DNA from: DATFHX01 sp035247945 | GTDB lineage: Bacteria > Patescibacteriota > Saccharimonadia > Saccharimonadales > Saccharimonadaceae | Direction: 5' to 3' | NCBI GenBank assembly: GCA_035247945.1 | Contig: DATFHX010000021.1 | Coordinates: forward strand, 1-41,530 | DNA length: 41,530 bases | In this document: positions 13,194 to 21,630 of the stretch, piece by piece | Layout of the letters: each line of letters opens with the position of its first letter | Position numbering within the stretch: the first letter of the stretch is position 1 | Program-made: the position numbers and the translations under genes | The notes under the pieces: generated by a model | Told to the model about the DNA's origin: nothing | The model's database searches: none | What the model saw: only the letters and a program-made list of their open reading frames with translations

Positions 13194-14081
13194 ATGGATC
13201 AGGGTGAACAAACCCCAACCCAATCAACAGACGTAAACGCAGCGCCCGCTGTAAATGCAGAAACGCAAGCACCTGCAGCTCCGGAATCGTCTACCGCAGA
13301 AACAAAAGAGCTTGAAGTGGTGTACGAAGGTAAGCCAGTTCCGGTGAACCAGGGTACCGAAGTACAGGACGCATCTGCGAATGAAACATCAAACGACGAA
13401 TCGGGCGAGCACAAGCCTGAGGGCGAGAGCGATGAGACGAAGCAGGACGGCGACCAACCGCGAGAGGACAAGAAGCGTGGTGCCGAGCAACGGATTCGTC
13501 AGCTGAATGCCGAGAAGAAGGCACTCGAAGTTGAACTGGCTGCAGCACTTGCAAAGACAGCTCCGCAATATGACATGGATAAAGCCCTAGAGGATGGTAA
13601 AGATCCTCTTGAAGCTCGCATGGATAAGGCTGAGCATGATGCCCTTGTAGAAAAGCAGAATCAAGCCATTGTTAGTCTCAATGTCGATCTGACGCAGCAA
13701 GCCGACGATGCAGTAAATGATTTCCCATACCTAGATTTCACTAATCCGAACCTTTCAGAAGAAGAGAGACAACGGGGAAGCGAGATTATGGCGGATTGGA
13801 TCAAATTCGGAAATGTCGAGTTTACGCAGCATCCTGAAACGAAAGAAATCTACATCACACGAGCAGACACTCCTCTATACGACTATGTAAAAAAACAAGA
13901 TGACCTATTCAACGCTGGCAAGAAAGCCGGAGAGATGAATGGTCAACGCAATGCCGAGAAGCAACTCAGCGCGGTCGAAATCCCAACTGGCGTAGCGCCA
14001 AAGACGGATAGTCGTGCGGATGCAAGTTTGTCACCAGACGAATATGCAAAGAAGTACAACCTCACGACCGTGGGAGGCTAG
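13194..14081 (+). CDS. Scaffolding protein (putative), 295 aa
   Basis: I start it at ATG 13194 with AAGGAGA 5 nt upstream. The N-terminal ~110 residues are disordered and acidic (Pro/Ala/Thr/Glu-rich), followed by a basic coiled coil (KKRGAEQRIRQLNAEKKALE) and helical segments to the end. Acidic, coiled-coil, low-complexity proteins of this size directly before the major capsid gene are typically scaffolds that guide procapsid assembly and then leave. No protease domain is seen. The call rests on composition and position. Confidence 0.7.
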   Translation: MDQGEQTPTQSTDVNAAPAVNAETQAPAAPESSTAETKELEVVYEGKPVPVNQGTEVQDASANETSNDESGEHKPEGESDETKQDGDQPREDKKRGAEQRIRQLNAEKKALEVELAAALAKTAPQYDMDKALEDGKDPLEARMDKAEHDALVEKQNQAIVSLNVDLTQQADDAVNDFPYLDFTNPNLSEEERQRGSEIMADWIKFGNVEFTQHPETKEIYITRADTPLYDYVKKQDDLFNAGKKAGEMNGQRNAEKQLSAVEIPTGVAPKTDSRADASLSPDEYAKKYNLTTVGG

Positions 14082-14112
14082 CAGATCGGAGGGCTAAGCC
14101 CAGAAAGATCAC

Positions 14113-15024
14113 ATGAACGATACTACTCAACTGTCTCCCGAGATGGCAGTATACTATGAAAAATCATTCCTTGCTCGAGCAGAGTACGAGCTCATCTTTG
14201 AGCAGGGTGCTCAGACACGAAAGCAACCATCAAATGGTGGTAAGACTGTAAACTTCACTCGCTACACACCGCTTGCTAAGACAACCACAGCGCTAGCAGA
14301 AGGTGTGAATCCTGCGCCAGTTCTAATTAGTGCAGCTACCGTAAGCGCGACCCTCGCAGAATACGGAAACAGCGTGAAGATCAGCCGCTTCCTGACTCTT
14401 ACAGGTATCGACGCAAACAACAAAGAGAAGATCGAACTCGTTGCACAGAATATGGGTGAAACGCTCGACGAACTTGCTCGTAACGAGCTGTTCGTGGGTG
14501 CGACTACCTTCTTTGCGAACGGAAAGGCATCTTTGTCTGCACTAGCACCAACTGACGTTCTTACCGTTAAAGATCTTCAGAAGGTTGTTCGAAACCTCAA
14601 GAAGAACAAAGCTAAGCGTTACCAAGGCGTAGCTCCATGGCTCGGCAAGGTTGGTCCCGACACAAGCTTCGACCTTCAGCAGGATAGTACCTGGATTAAC
14701 GCAGACATTTACGGCAACGATGCAAACAAACTCTACAAGGGTGAGCTTGGAAAGATCGCTGGTGTACGTCTCATTGAATCTGCTAACCAGAAATTCGAGT
14801 CAAGCACAACTACTGTATACAGCAACTTCATCCACGGTGATCAGGCATTTGGTGTATCAGAGCTTGAAGGTGACACACGTCAGCTCTACATCATCCCGCA
14901 CACAAAGATCGATAGCGGAAACCCAGCAGGACGTTTCTCACTCGTGTCATGGGCTGCAAACTACGTAGCTAAGACACTCAACTCTGCATGGCTCTTCAAC
15001 ATCAAGACGGGTGCCTCACAATAA
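14113..15024 (+). CDS. Major capsid protein, N4-gp56 family, 303 aa
   Basis: The N-terminus (QLSPEMAVYYEKSFLARAEY, then QPSNGGKTVNFTRYTPLAKT and LAEGVNPAPVLISAATVSAT) is diagnostic of the N4-gp56 major capsid family with an HK97 fold. LAEYGNSVKISRF and GETLDELARNELFVGAT follow as expected. Hundreds of copies form the icosahedral shell. A small hairpin (GGGCTAAGCCC) contains part of the upstream purine run, and the nearest SD-like element is weak (AGAAAG), which is unusual for such an abundant protein. Confidence 0.9.
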   Translation: MNDTTQLSPEMAVYYEKSFLARAEYELIFEQGAQTRKQPSNGGKTVNFTRYTPLAKTTTALAEGVNPAPVLISAATVSATLAEYGNSVKISRFLTLTGIDANNKEKIELVAQNMGETLDELARNELFVGATTFFANGKASLSALAPTDVLTVKDLQKVVRNLKKNKAKRYQGVAPWLGKVGPDTSFDLQQDSTWINADIYGNDANKLYKGELGKIAGVRLIESANQKFESSTTTVYSNFIHGDQAFGVSELEGDTRQLYIIPHTKIDSGNPAGRFSLVSWAANYVAKTLNSAWLFNIKTGASQ

Positions 15025-15067
15025 ATAACTTGAGTGCCGGTAGGCGCACTCACTAAGAAAGGTATAT

Positions 15068-15424
15068 ATGGCAAAGAAAAAACCAGCGCAGAGGTCTAAT
15101 CGTCCCGTAGCGAACGATAACGCGGAAGATAAGCCAGAGCAAACTGACCCAATCATGACAACCGAACCCCAGGCACCTAAAGATCCATCTACTGACATTG
15201 AAGGTGGCGACGCGGACGAAGTCTTGACCACTGACACCAATGAGGCTGGGCCTAAAAATGAAGATTTGGCAGTTGATGAGCCGGCTGCAAAGGTCGTAAG
15301 CAAAGGTACTAATAGGCAGGATCGAATCAAAGATCTCTACGATAAGGGTATGAATTATGCTGAGCTCGCAGAAAAATTCCGCATGGGAGTGCCTGAGATC
15401 GAAAGCATCATCGAAGAAAACTAA
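15068..15424 (+). CDS. Hypothetical protein with acidic linker and HTH-like tail, 118 aa
   Basis: Starts basic (MAKKKPAQRSNRP), continues as a long acidic disordered linker, and ends with a compact helix-turn-helix-like segment (NRQDRIKDLYDKGMNYAELA followed by EKFRMGVPEIESII). AGAAAGG precedes the ATG. Its HTH-like end is similar in style to the next protein. It could be a minor head or DNA-binding protein; I do not recognise a family. Confidence 0.55.
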   Translation: MAKKKPAQRSNRPVANDNAEDKPEQTDPIMTTEPQAPKDPSTDIEGGDADEVLTTDTNEAGPKNEDLAVDEPAAKVVSKGTNRQDRIKDLYDKGMNYAELAEKFRMGVPEIESIIEEN

Positions 15425-15442
15425 GGATAAAAGGTAGGTAAT

Positions 15443-15799
15443 ATGACAGAAGAAGTACACGCTCCAACACCAAATGCGGATGAGATCTTAAGAGAACGCT
15501 TATTTGCTGCAATCGACAATGGAGATAATCACGAGGATCTCGTCAGTCAGTTCCATATCACGCTCGACCAAGCACGTGCTGTCTCGATTAGGCGACACTA
15601 TGAATTTGGCCGTGGCTCTATCCAAGACTATTCACGACTCTACGGCATTGAAGTCTCTAGGGTTTTAGAGATTCTAAACCAACCAGAGATGGGCTCGATC
15701 CAATTTATTGGAGACCTAATCGACCAAGAAGAGGCTGGTGCTGAGGCGAAGATTAACGAGGACGGGAAGAAGTACCCCATTCCCTGGGACACGAAGTAG
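15443..15799 (+). CDS. Hypothetical head-region protein with HTH-like helices, 118 aa
   Basis: Helical segments ILRERLFAAIDNGDNHEDLV and VSQFHITLDQARAVSIRRHY, then DYSRLYGIEVSRVLEILNQP, read like two helix-turn-helix units. The C-terminus is short and Pro-containing. The next ATG follows its TAG without a gap. Possibly a small structural or regulatory protein of the head module. Confidence 0.55.
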   Translation: MTEEVHAPTPNADEILRERLFAAIDNGDNHEDLVSQFHITLDQARAVSIRRHYEFGRGSIQDYSRLYGIEVSRVLEILNQPEMGSIQFIGDLIDQEEAGAEAKINEDGKKYPIPWDTK

Positions 15800-16087
15800 A
15801 TGCAAATCACCGTAATTAGCCACGAATTCGACGATCGACGCAAGGATCTGGAGCACGCTGAATCTGTCATAAACGACCCATCAAAGCCATTTTGGTCTCG
15901 CCGTAGGGCACATAGAGCGAAAGTTGATATAATGCGTCAACTGCAGGATAAGAAGCTTAGAGGGCTTCGAAGTCAGCTCATTAAGGCCGCGCTAGCCAAT
16001 GATGACTTGGGTCAATGGAAGATAGCTGCTCAAATCAAGGAGTATTTGGGTGAGCCGATTCCAGTCAAGCCAACCAATGAAATATAG
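15800..16087 (+). CDS. Hypothetical basic helical protein, 95 aa
   Basis: The ATG abuts the preceding TAG. The protein is helical and strongly basic in the middle (FWSRRRAHRAKVDIMRQLQD, KKLRGLRSQLIKAAL), ending in a Pro-containing tail. It could bind DNA or the capsid interior; nothing specific is recognised. Confidence 0.55.
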   Translation: MQITVISHEFDDRRKDLEHAESVINDPSKPFWSRRRAHRAKVDIMRQLQDKKLRGLRSQLIKAALANDDLGQWKIAAQIKEYLGEPIPVKPTNEI

Positions 16088-16098
16088 AAAGGCTAATT

Positions 16099-16506
16099 AT
16101 GGCTGATATTACAACTATGATCCAAAGCGTCCCCAGTAAGATGAAGGATCTGGGAGATGGATCATTCGCTCCAAATACAACCGAAACACATGCCCCAGCC
16201 TCTGAGGACAATGTAGCAGGTGTCACTAAAGTAGAACAACGCTTTACCTATGTACGGCTTAATGCCCTCGCGACAACAATCATTAAAGGCGGATCAGGGT
16301 TCCTTCACGCTCTCGCAATCAACACAAAAGGAGCGACTGGGAATACTGTAACACTCTATGACAACACCGCAGGATCCGGTGCTGTTATTGGCGTCATAGA
16401 CACCACTACGGGCGACGGAAAACTCTACGACATTACATTTACCACCGGGCTTACGGCGGTAGTGGCAGGAGGCACATCAGCAGACTTAACAGTGAGCTAT
16501 AGGTAG
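16099..16506 (+). CDS. Head decoration/fibre-like structural protein, 135 aa
   Basis: The C-terminal ~85 residues (SGFLHALAINTKGATGNTVT, LYDNTAGSGAVIGVID, LYDITFTTGLTAVVAGGTSA, DLTVSY) match a recurrent small phage structural domain that carries an 'LH.I.iN..g......vtlYDnta' strand set. Such proteins are usually found just after the capsid gene and are thought to decorate capsids or sit at tail attachment points. Size is typical. Confidence 0.7.
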   Translation: MADITTMIQSVPSKMKDLGDGSFAPNTTETHAPASEDNVAGVTKVEQRFTYVRLNALATTIIKGGSGFLHALAINTKGATGNTVTLYDNTAGSGAVIGVIDTTTGDGKLYDITFTTGLTAVVAGGTSADLTVSYR

Positions 16507-16511
16507 CAGGC

Positions 16512-16742
16512 ATGAACTTACAATATACAATCAACTCAATTGGATCAGACGGCACAGTCAAGGTCACCTTTGCATACGACGGTAAGCAGCAATCACTTAG
16601 TGGTATGCCAACTGAAGACTCTGGACTGCTCAAAGCGAGCCTCTCTGAATATGTTCACGCGTACATTGCAGGTAAAGAACTTGAGGCCGTATCAATTCCA
16701 GGTGATGTAACTGCACTTGTCGGTCAAAAGATCGAGGGATAA
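16512..16742 (+). CDS. Hypothetical structural-region protein, 76 aa
   Basis: Starts MNLQYTINSIGSDGTVKVTF, a beta-rich opening, followed by a helix (LLKASLSEYVHAYIAGKELE). It lies 5 nt after the decoration protein and 6 nt before the LamG fibre gene. Likely a small accessory of that fibre or of the head; family not recognised. Confidence 0.6.
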   Translation: MNLQYTINSIGSDGTVKVTFAYDGKQQSLSGMPTEDSGLLKASLSEYVHAYIAGKELEAVSIPGDVTALVGQKIEG

Positions 16743-16748
16743 CATCCC

Positions 16749-18698
16749 ATGCCTCGCCTATTAACTAGAGATATGGGTACAGCCCTCAAGACCAACACAA
16801 CGAATGACACAGTTAATATTGGGGCACCTTCTTTCATTACCTCAGCATTCACGGTTGGCCTATGGGTAAAGCGTCTCGAAACGAACTACATCATTGCCAG
16901 CATTGGCTATAACAACGGAAGCGACCTTGGGTATCTCATCCGAAACTCGGGTAACAATCTTGTATTCTATAGCGGGAACAATGCATTAACGCTCGCTCCG
17001 TCTATTCCACTTGGAGCTTGGACGCATCTTGCCGTCACCTACGATGGGGTAAATGCTCAAATATTCATCAATGGAGCACTGGCTAATACTATTGCACGTC
17101 CTACCCGTACGTTCACAGGCAACTTCTTTTGGTTCGCAGAGCGTGGAATCACAGCATACAGAACACTCTTCGACGAGGCGTATGTCATTAACCGCGCCAT
17201 TACTCTACAAGAAGTTCAGGATTCTATGCAGGGTAAGTTTCCAACTGACACCAAGGGTCTCTACAAGTTTGACGAAGGCTCTGGACTTGTTGCTAATGAT
17301 TCAAGTGGCAATGGCCGTACAGGAACGATCGTCGGTGCGACATATTCAACTGATGTAGCTATAAAGCCCCGTGCTCTTGTCGCTGGACGATATGTACCAC
17401 GCAACATCATGGCTAGCCTTCAGTTTAATGGCTCGACGTCAAAAGTCACTATGGCTCAGAATGCAAACCTACCGATATTTAGTCAAGCAGGCTACTCAGT
17501 TGCAGGACGATTCCTCATTGGCACGGGCGGAGGAGCTCAAGGCTCGCTCTACTCAGAAGGTAACTCAACAAGCGACAATCAGTTGTTCTTTATTGGATAT
17601 CAGCCACCGGTCAACAAAATGGTTGTTACAGTTCGGAATAATGCTGGGGTTGCTCAGTTGAGTGCGGTTAATGCATCTACAGTGCTGCCTGTGAATTCGG
17701 GGTGGCACGATTTCGTGTGGACAGATAATAATGGCATCTGTAAGTTGTATATCGATGGAGTTTTGGATGCAACGAACTTTAATTACACCCCCTCCGGTGT
17801 TTACACGTTTAATCGTAGTTCGCTAGGATTCATTGATCGCTTCTCTCCTGCAAGTTTCTATAGAGGGAGCCTATCTGCGTTTCGTGTATATAACCGCGTG
17901 CTATCCGACCAGGATGCGGCAAACTTTCATGCGATGCAGTCCCCATCGGATGGGCTCGTAGGGCACTGGATGCTCGACGAGGGCGCAGGGGCTGTGGCGT
18001 ATGATACAGTAAATGGCAACCATGGAGTGGTCGCAGGTGCGAGCTATACGTCAGATAGCCCTAGTCTTGGCCGTCCTTCTTCGAACCTGATATATAACGG
18101 CAGTGTTGATTACGCTCCGAAGCTTAATAGTCCAACAAATACAAATGTACGGTGGATCGATGGTACAGCTGGAGGTTCAATAACCAATGATCTATTCGGT
18201 TGGGCACTAGCGGCACTTACGGGTAGTGGATCTGCAATGTTCGATAGTTCCAAAAAGAATAGCGGAACGTATTCACTCAAGCTTTCTACGACAGCGGTTG
18301 CTTCTGAAGTGAACGTATACGGCACGACGACACCAGCAACACCGGCTGGAGTTAAAGCAAAAGGCATCCCCGTTACTCCGGGTGTAAGCTATACGGGATC
18401 GGTATATATAGAGACACTAGCCAACGGCGGTTCGGCGGCATCTGGTGCTCAGCTAGACTTCGTAGAACGTATGGCAGATGGTACCTATGTGACGTCAAAC
18501 ATTGTCACTGCGGGTGCCGTAACGTCTCCTATGCAGAAGTATTCGATAACATTCACCCCTAATGCAAGCACGCGCTACATTACCCCTAAGCTCATCGTGA
18601 AGGGTAATAACGGCGCGAATACCCTCATTATGGATGCATGGTTCGACGACATAACCTTAACGCAGACAAACCCACCAAGTCGGCAGTTGATTGTATAA
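16749..18698 (+). CDS. Fibre/adhesin with tandem LamG (ConA-like) domains, 649 aa
   Basis: Two concanavalin A-like/LamG domains are visible: residues about 10-185 (FTVGLWVKR, WTHLAVTYDGVNAQIFINGA, LYKFDEGSGLVANDSSGNGR) and about 222-430 (YSVAGRFLIG, KLYIDGVLDATNF, FRVYNRVLSDQDA, HWMLDEGAGAVAYD). Residues about 440-649 form a beta-sandwich like carbohydrate-binding modules (SGTYSLKLSTTAV, MDAWFDDITL). The likely role is a virion surface fibre that binds glycans on the Saccharibacterial envelope. It sits between head and internal-virion genes rather than beside the second fibre (29,712). A terminator follows immediately. Confidence 0.75.
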   Translation: MPRLLTRDMGTALKTNTTNDTVNIGAPSFITSAFTVGLWVKRLETNYIIASIGYNNGSDLGYLIRNSGNNLVFYSGNNALTLAPSIPLGAWTHLAVTYDGVNAQIFINGALANTIARPTRTFTGNFFWFAERGITAYRTLFDEAYVINRAITLQEVQDSMQGKFPTDTKGLYKFDEGSGLVANDSSGNGRTGTIVGATYSTDVAIKPRALVAGRYVPRNIMASLQFNGSTSKVTMAQNANLPIFSQAGYSVAGRFLIGTGGGAQGSLYSEGNSTSDNQLFFIGYQPPVNKMVVTVRNNAGVAQLSAVNASTVLPVNSGWHDFVWTDNNGICKLYIDGVLDATNFNYTPSGVYTFNRSSLGFIDRFSPASFYRGSLSAFRVYNRVLSDQDAANFHAMQSPSDGLVGHWMLDEGAGAVAYDTVNGNHGVVAGASYTSDSPSLGRPSSNLIYNGSVDYAPKLNSPTNTNVRWIDGTAGGSITNDLFGWALAALTGSGSAMFDSSKKNSGTYSLKLSTTAVASEVNVYGTTTPATPAGVKAKGIPVTPGVSYTGSVYIETLANGGSAASGAQLDFVERMADGTYVTSNIVTAGAVTSPMQKYSITFTPNASTRYITPKLIVKGNNGANTLIMDAWFDDITLTQTNPPSRQLIV

Positions 18699-18720
18699 AA
18701 ATAGCCCTGTGGGGCTATTT
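18699..18720 (+). terminator. Bidirectional terminator after the LamG fibre
   Basis: AAATAGCCC (18699-18707), loop, GGGCTATTT (18712-18720), with As upstream and Ts downstream. It can also end the reverse-strand ImmA/membrane-protein transcript. Confidence 0.8.
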
Positions 18721-18747
18721 TTATTTATCTAGGTTAGAGATGGAGTT

Positions 18748-19065
18748 TTACTCATTGGATTCCTTATTTACTCCAAAGCTAAAATCTATCTTGCCTAAAA
18801 CAAAAGCTATTATCGCTACCATTCCTTTTTGTAGCCATTCATCACGAACGGTGTAATTGTTCCAATTGACACCTACTAGACAAATATACAAGAGCGGTAA
18901 GGCGATTAAAGTAGCGTAAACTGCAAAAATCTTTACGTTATTAATTGCGTCCTTAAATTCTTCATCCCTGCGGTATTTACCGACCGCCTTCGCTGCATCT
19001 ATGTCACTCGTGGTAAGTTGAGTGCCGCCGCGTTTACTAGTGGTGCGTTCCGTTGATCTCATCAA
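18748..19065 (-). CDS. Two-TM membrane protein downstream of ImmA-like protease, 105 aa
   Basis: The N-terminal half is basic and polar; residues about 45-66 (VKIFAVYATLIALPLLYICL) and 82-97 (GMVAIIAFVLGKIDFSF) are membrane segments. It overlaps the end of the ImmA/IrrE-like gene, so both come from one transcript. The pairing suggests a joint function such as immunity, exclusion or stress sensing, with the membrane protein as effector or anchor. Not recognised as a known family. Confidence 0.6.
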   Translation of the reverse strand: MMRSTERTTSKRGGTQLTTSDIDAAKAVGKYRRDEEFKDAINNVKIFAVYATLIALPLLYICLVGVNWNNYTVRDEWLQKGMVAIIAFVLGKIDFSFGVNKESNE

Positions 19066-19582
19066 AGTAGCCTAGTCCTAGGAGTGCAGCTCGCACATTC
19101 GCAGCCATTGCAGAAACATTAAAATAATCAGCGACATCTTTGAGGGATTCGGCTTTAAGCCATATATCTTCAAAGATCTCTTTTGGCATTAATAATTCAC
19201 CAGCAAAATTATCAGCTTCATACTCTCTTTGTCGCTCTATGGTGTCAACGGGCGCTCGGCTCCCGCTATCCGGTCGTCCAAGCATGATCTTCTTGGCGGG
19301 GTTTAGTATCTCATCTGCTGTATCAAGAAAATCTCTATGTTGCAGAAAGTGACCTATCTCGTGTGCGATTGTAAAGCGTTGACGACGCATAGACTGACCG
19401 CTGTTGACATATATAATGTATCGCTCGTCTTCTTTGGAGATTGAGCCAGACATTCCACTTGGGAGATCGGTTGTACTTATAACAGTTAGCCCAAGTTCCT
19501 CTGCGAGCTTACCGACATGTACGGGAAAATTGCTTTTATACTTTTTCAGTAATTTTTTTTGTTCTTCGGTAAGTATTGACAC
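19037..19582 (-). CDS. ImmA/IrrE-family metallopeptidase, 181 aa
   Basis: The HEIGHFL motif supplies the HExxH zinc site, and YEADNFAGELLMP gives the downstream conserved Glu-containing helix. The C-terminal helices (LKDVADYFNVSAMAANVRAA) match the family. ImmA of ICEBs1 cleaves its phage-type repressor ImmR, and IrrE acts on the DdrO repressor. Here no HTH repressor gene is adjacent; the next gene in the transcript is a membrane protein. GTG start with GGAGGTGA 5 nt upstream; a TGATAGAAT-like extended -10 lies about 20 nt further upstream on the same strand. Confidence 0.85.
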   Translation of the reverse strand: MSILTEEQKKLLKKYKSNFPVHVGKLAEELGLTVISTTDLPSGMSGSISKEDERYIIYVNSGQSMRRQRFTIAHEIGHFLQHRDFLDTADEILNPAKKIMLGRPDSGSRAPVDTIERQREYEADNFAGELLMPKEIFEDIWLKAESLKDVADYFNVSAMAANVRAALLGLGYFDEINGTHH

Positions 19583-19680
19583 TTCTCACCTCCAATCTTT
19601 TATACTTCTATTCTATCACAATTACGCGCTTATGTTGATCGTGCTTTAAATGCTTCTCTTAGCAAGCGCATAGGATGAGT

Positions 19681-19708
19681 TTGAGAAGAAAGACTAGTAT
19701 CGTATAAT
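19681..19708 (+). promoter_or_regulatory. Promoter of a long structured intergenic region
   Basis: TTGAGA (19681-19686), 16-nt spacer, TATAAT (19703-19708). The expected start is about 19715. Confidence 0.6.
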
Positions 19709-19714
19709 AAAACC

Positions 19715-19945
19715 ATAAGAGACACCGCATCCTCGATGCAGTAGGCACCGGAAAGCCGGACTGAGTAACTCAAAAGCATAGCAAAAAATCAGTAGCTCTT
19801 GAGTTTCGGGACAGTAAGCTTATCGGAACTTAGCAAGTCTTATCTGAAATCAGAATATTTGTTATAGGAACGTTAGATCGTACTATTAACAACTAGAGAG
19901 AATGTAGCGATAGCTATTGACTTTTGTCTGATTTATTGTTACGCT
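19715..19945 (+). ncRNA. Candidate structured RNA, about 230 nt
   Basis: No ORF fills this stretch. Hairpins seen: GCATC (19727-19731) with GATGC (19735-19739); CCGG-AAAG-CCGG (19748-19759); AACTCAA (19767-19773) with TTGAGTT (19799-19805); and a long-range pairing of GCTTATCG with CGATAGC around the 3' half, with smaller stems inside. A promoter precedes it and no terminator is evident before the CAP-domain gene. It resembles no RNA family I can name. Confidence 0.45.
19917..19945 (+). promoter_or_regulatory. Leaderless promoter of the CAP-domain gene
   Basis: TTGACT (19917-19922), 17-nt spacer, TACGCT (19940-19945) with TG at the extended position. Six nt later comes ATG 19952; no SD is present. 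Confidence 0.55.
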
Positions 19946-19951
19946 GACGGT

Positions 19952-20458
19952 ATGCAGCGACCTCGAAGAACGGTCATTATATCAGCAATTGGCATCCTCC
20001 TTATAGGGCTTGCCAGTTTTGCTGCATATGAACTCAACAACTCGCCCCGAACGCAGAACGATACTATAGCGGCAAAGCCTCAGCATGAGCTATCCAAGGA
20101 TAGATTACTAGAGCTCGTAAATGCCGAGCGTGCAAAAGTAAATGTAGCGCCACTTATAGCAGACTCAAGACTAGGGACTTCCGCTCAATTAAAGGCGGAC
20201 GATATGACTCAGAATAAGTACTATGGTCATGATAACCCTAAAACTGGAAAGCATGGGTATGAATATATTTCTGAAGTTGGAATCTATTGTGCACGCGATA
20301 GCGAGAATCTGGTCGGTGCCACAACCGAAGAAGAGGCGGTAGAGAGTTGGGTAAAGAGCCCCGCTCACTATAAGGCTATGATTGACCCAACAAATACGCT
20401 TACAGGGTTTGGTATATCAAATAACAAAATAGTCGAACACTTTTGCGTAACTGACTAA
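19952..20458 (+). CDS. Membrane-anchored CAP-domain (SCP/PR1-like) protein, 168 aa
   Basis: Residues 8-29 (VIISAIGILLIGLASFAAYE) form a signal anchor. The exported part has the CAP fold order: LLELVNAERAKVNVAPLIAD, LGTSAQLKADDM, YYGHDN, ENLVGATTEEEAVESWVKSP, AHYKAMIDPTNTLTGFGI. The CAP cavity His and Glu positions are present (H in YYGHDN, E in SENLVG, E in EEAVESW, H in SPAHY). Bacterial CAP proteins are secreted and of varied or unknown activity. Its placement in its own leaderless unit amid virion genes marks it as accessory cargo, possibly altering the lysogen's surface. Confidence 0.8.
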   Translation: MQRPRRTVIISAIGILLIGLASFAAYELNNSPRTQNDTIAAKPQHELSKDRLLELVNAERAKVNVAPLIADSRLGTSAQLKADDMTQNKYYGHDNPKTGKHGYEYISEVGIYCARDSENLVGATTEEEAVESWVKSPAHYKAMIDPTNTLTGFGISNNKIVEHFCVTD

Positions 20459-20505
20459 TCTGAAGTTAAACGCTCATTCTCTCTTCAATCGAAAGAGAGA
20501 TTTTT

Positions 20506-21582
20506 ATGGCAGATTTTTTCGGTCGCCAAGGCAGCAACCTTTTTAAAGATGCAATTGATAGCGGTCTGGCGGCAATTACAGGCCAGAGACCTACGTGGCA
20601 GATCCAGGCGGATATCGACGCCGCAAAGGCAAACGCAAAAGCGACACAAGACGCGATCGACAAAAGGAAAGCGCAAGCCGCACAAAACCAAGAGAACCCC
20701 AATGGCACGTCTAGTGCTGGATCAAGTGGCTACTCCGCTCCTCAAAGAGACCTCGCCGCCGAAGCTTTCTATCAGAGTGGTATCGACCAGACTAATAACC
20801 TCATTGGCGGTCTTGGAGGTCGCGAGAACACAGCACTCCAATCTTTAATGCAGAGCTATAACAATACAAGAGCAAAGCAGGATGTTGCCCGGGCGGATAA
20901 TGAATCCGACTACAACAAACAGTCAGATCGTCTTATTCGAGAGAATGCACAGCGCAAATCACAAATCGATAACAACGTGCGAGGCAATATCACCGCTCTA
21001 CAGCGTCTTCTGGGAGCTCGTGGCGCAGGTAGTTCCTCGGCTAGCCAACTGGTCGTTCCGCAAGCAGCAGCGGCACAAGGAACTGCTCAGAGGGCAGATG
21101 CAACACAGACCTTCGTAGATAACAAGGACGCGACAGACACTAACTGGAACCGCTACAAGCGTGAGTGGGATCAGGCTCGTCTTGATACTGACGCAGATTA
21201 CGAGAACAACCAGAAGGATATCAGATCGCAGTTTGCCCAAGAGGGTATTAATGCTCGTCAGAAACTCCAGGAGTTACTTACTAACCTCTCAGCTGCAAAG
21301 GGTGGTGACAATAATGCTATTAACTCTGCGAAGTCGGTAACGAACACCATTAACGACCTCCAGAATAAGATAGCTGAGCTGTCACAACGATCACAGTCGC
21401 GTGTTATCAGTGCTAACGATCCAACATATCAGGCAGCAGCGACTAAGGCTATGAGCAATGAGACGACAAGCACGGCTCAGAATAGCACCCAGGATCCGAA
21501 CTATGACGCAACAGCTTCATATTACGGCGACGTTAAAGACTTGAGCGATGAGGAGCTTCTGAAGCATCTTTATACTGCATAA
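20506..21582 (+). CDS. Internal virion / ejection protein (putative), 358 aa
   Basis: Gln/Ala/Asn/Asp-rich, low-hydrophobicity protein with long coiled coils (AKANAKATQDAIDKRKAQAA, NESDYNKQSDRLIRENAQRK, NTINDLQNKIAELSQ). It lies directly before the 1,770-aa protein and before the tail genes, as in podoviruses with multiple ejection proteins. No membrane segment is present. GAGAGA precedes the ATG. The function is inferred from composition and position only. Confidence 0.65.
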   Translation: MADFFGRQGSNLFKDAIDSGLAAITGQRPTWQIQADIDAAKANAKATQDAIDKRKAQAAQNQENPNGTSSAGSSGYSAPQRDLAAEAFYQSGIDQTNNLIGGLGGRENTALQSLMQSYNNTRAKQDVARADNESDYNKQSDRLIRENAQRKSQIDNNVRGNITALQRLLGARGAGSSSASQLVVPQAAAAQGTAQRADATQTFVDNKDATDTNWNRYKREWDQARLDTDADYENNQKDIRSQFAQEGINARQKLQELLTNLSAAKGGDNNAINSAKSVTNTINDLQNKIAELSQRSQSRVISANDPTYQAAATKAMSNETTSTAQNSTQDPNYDATASYYGDVKDLSDEELLKHLYTA

Positions 21583-21630
21583 CACTAAAAATTAAGGGCG
21601 ACTCTGGTCGCCCTATTGAGGATCTATTAC

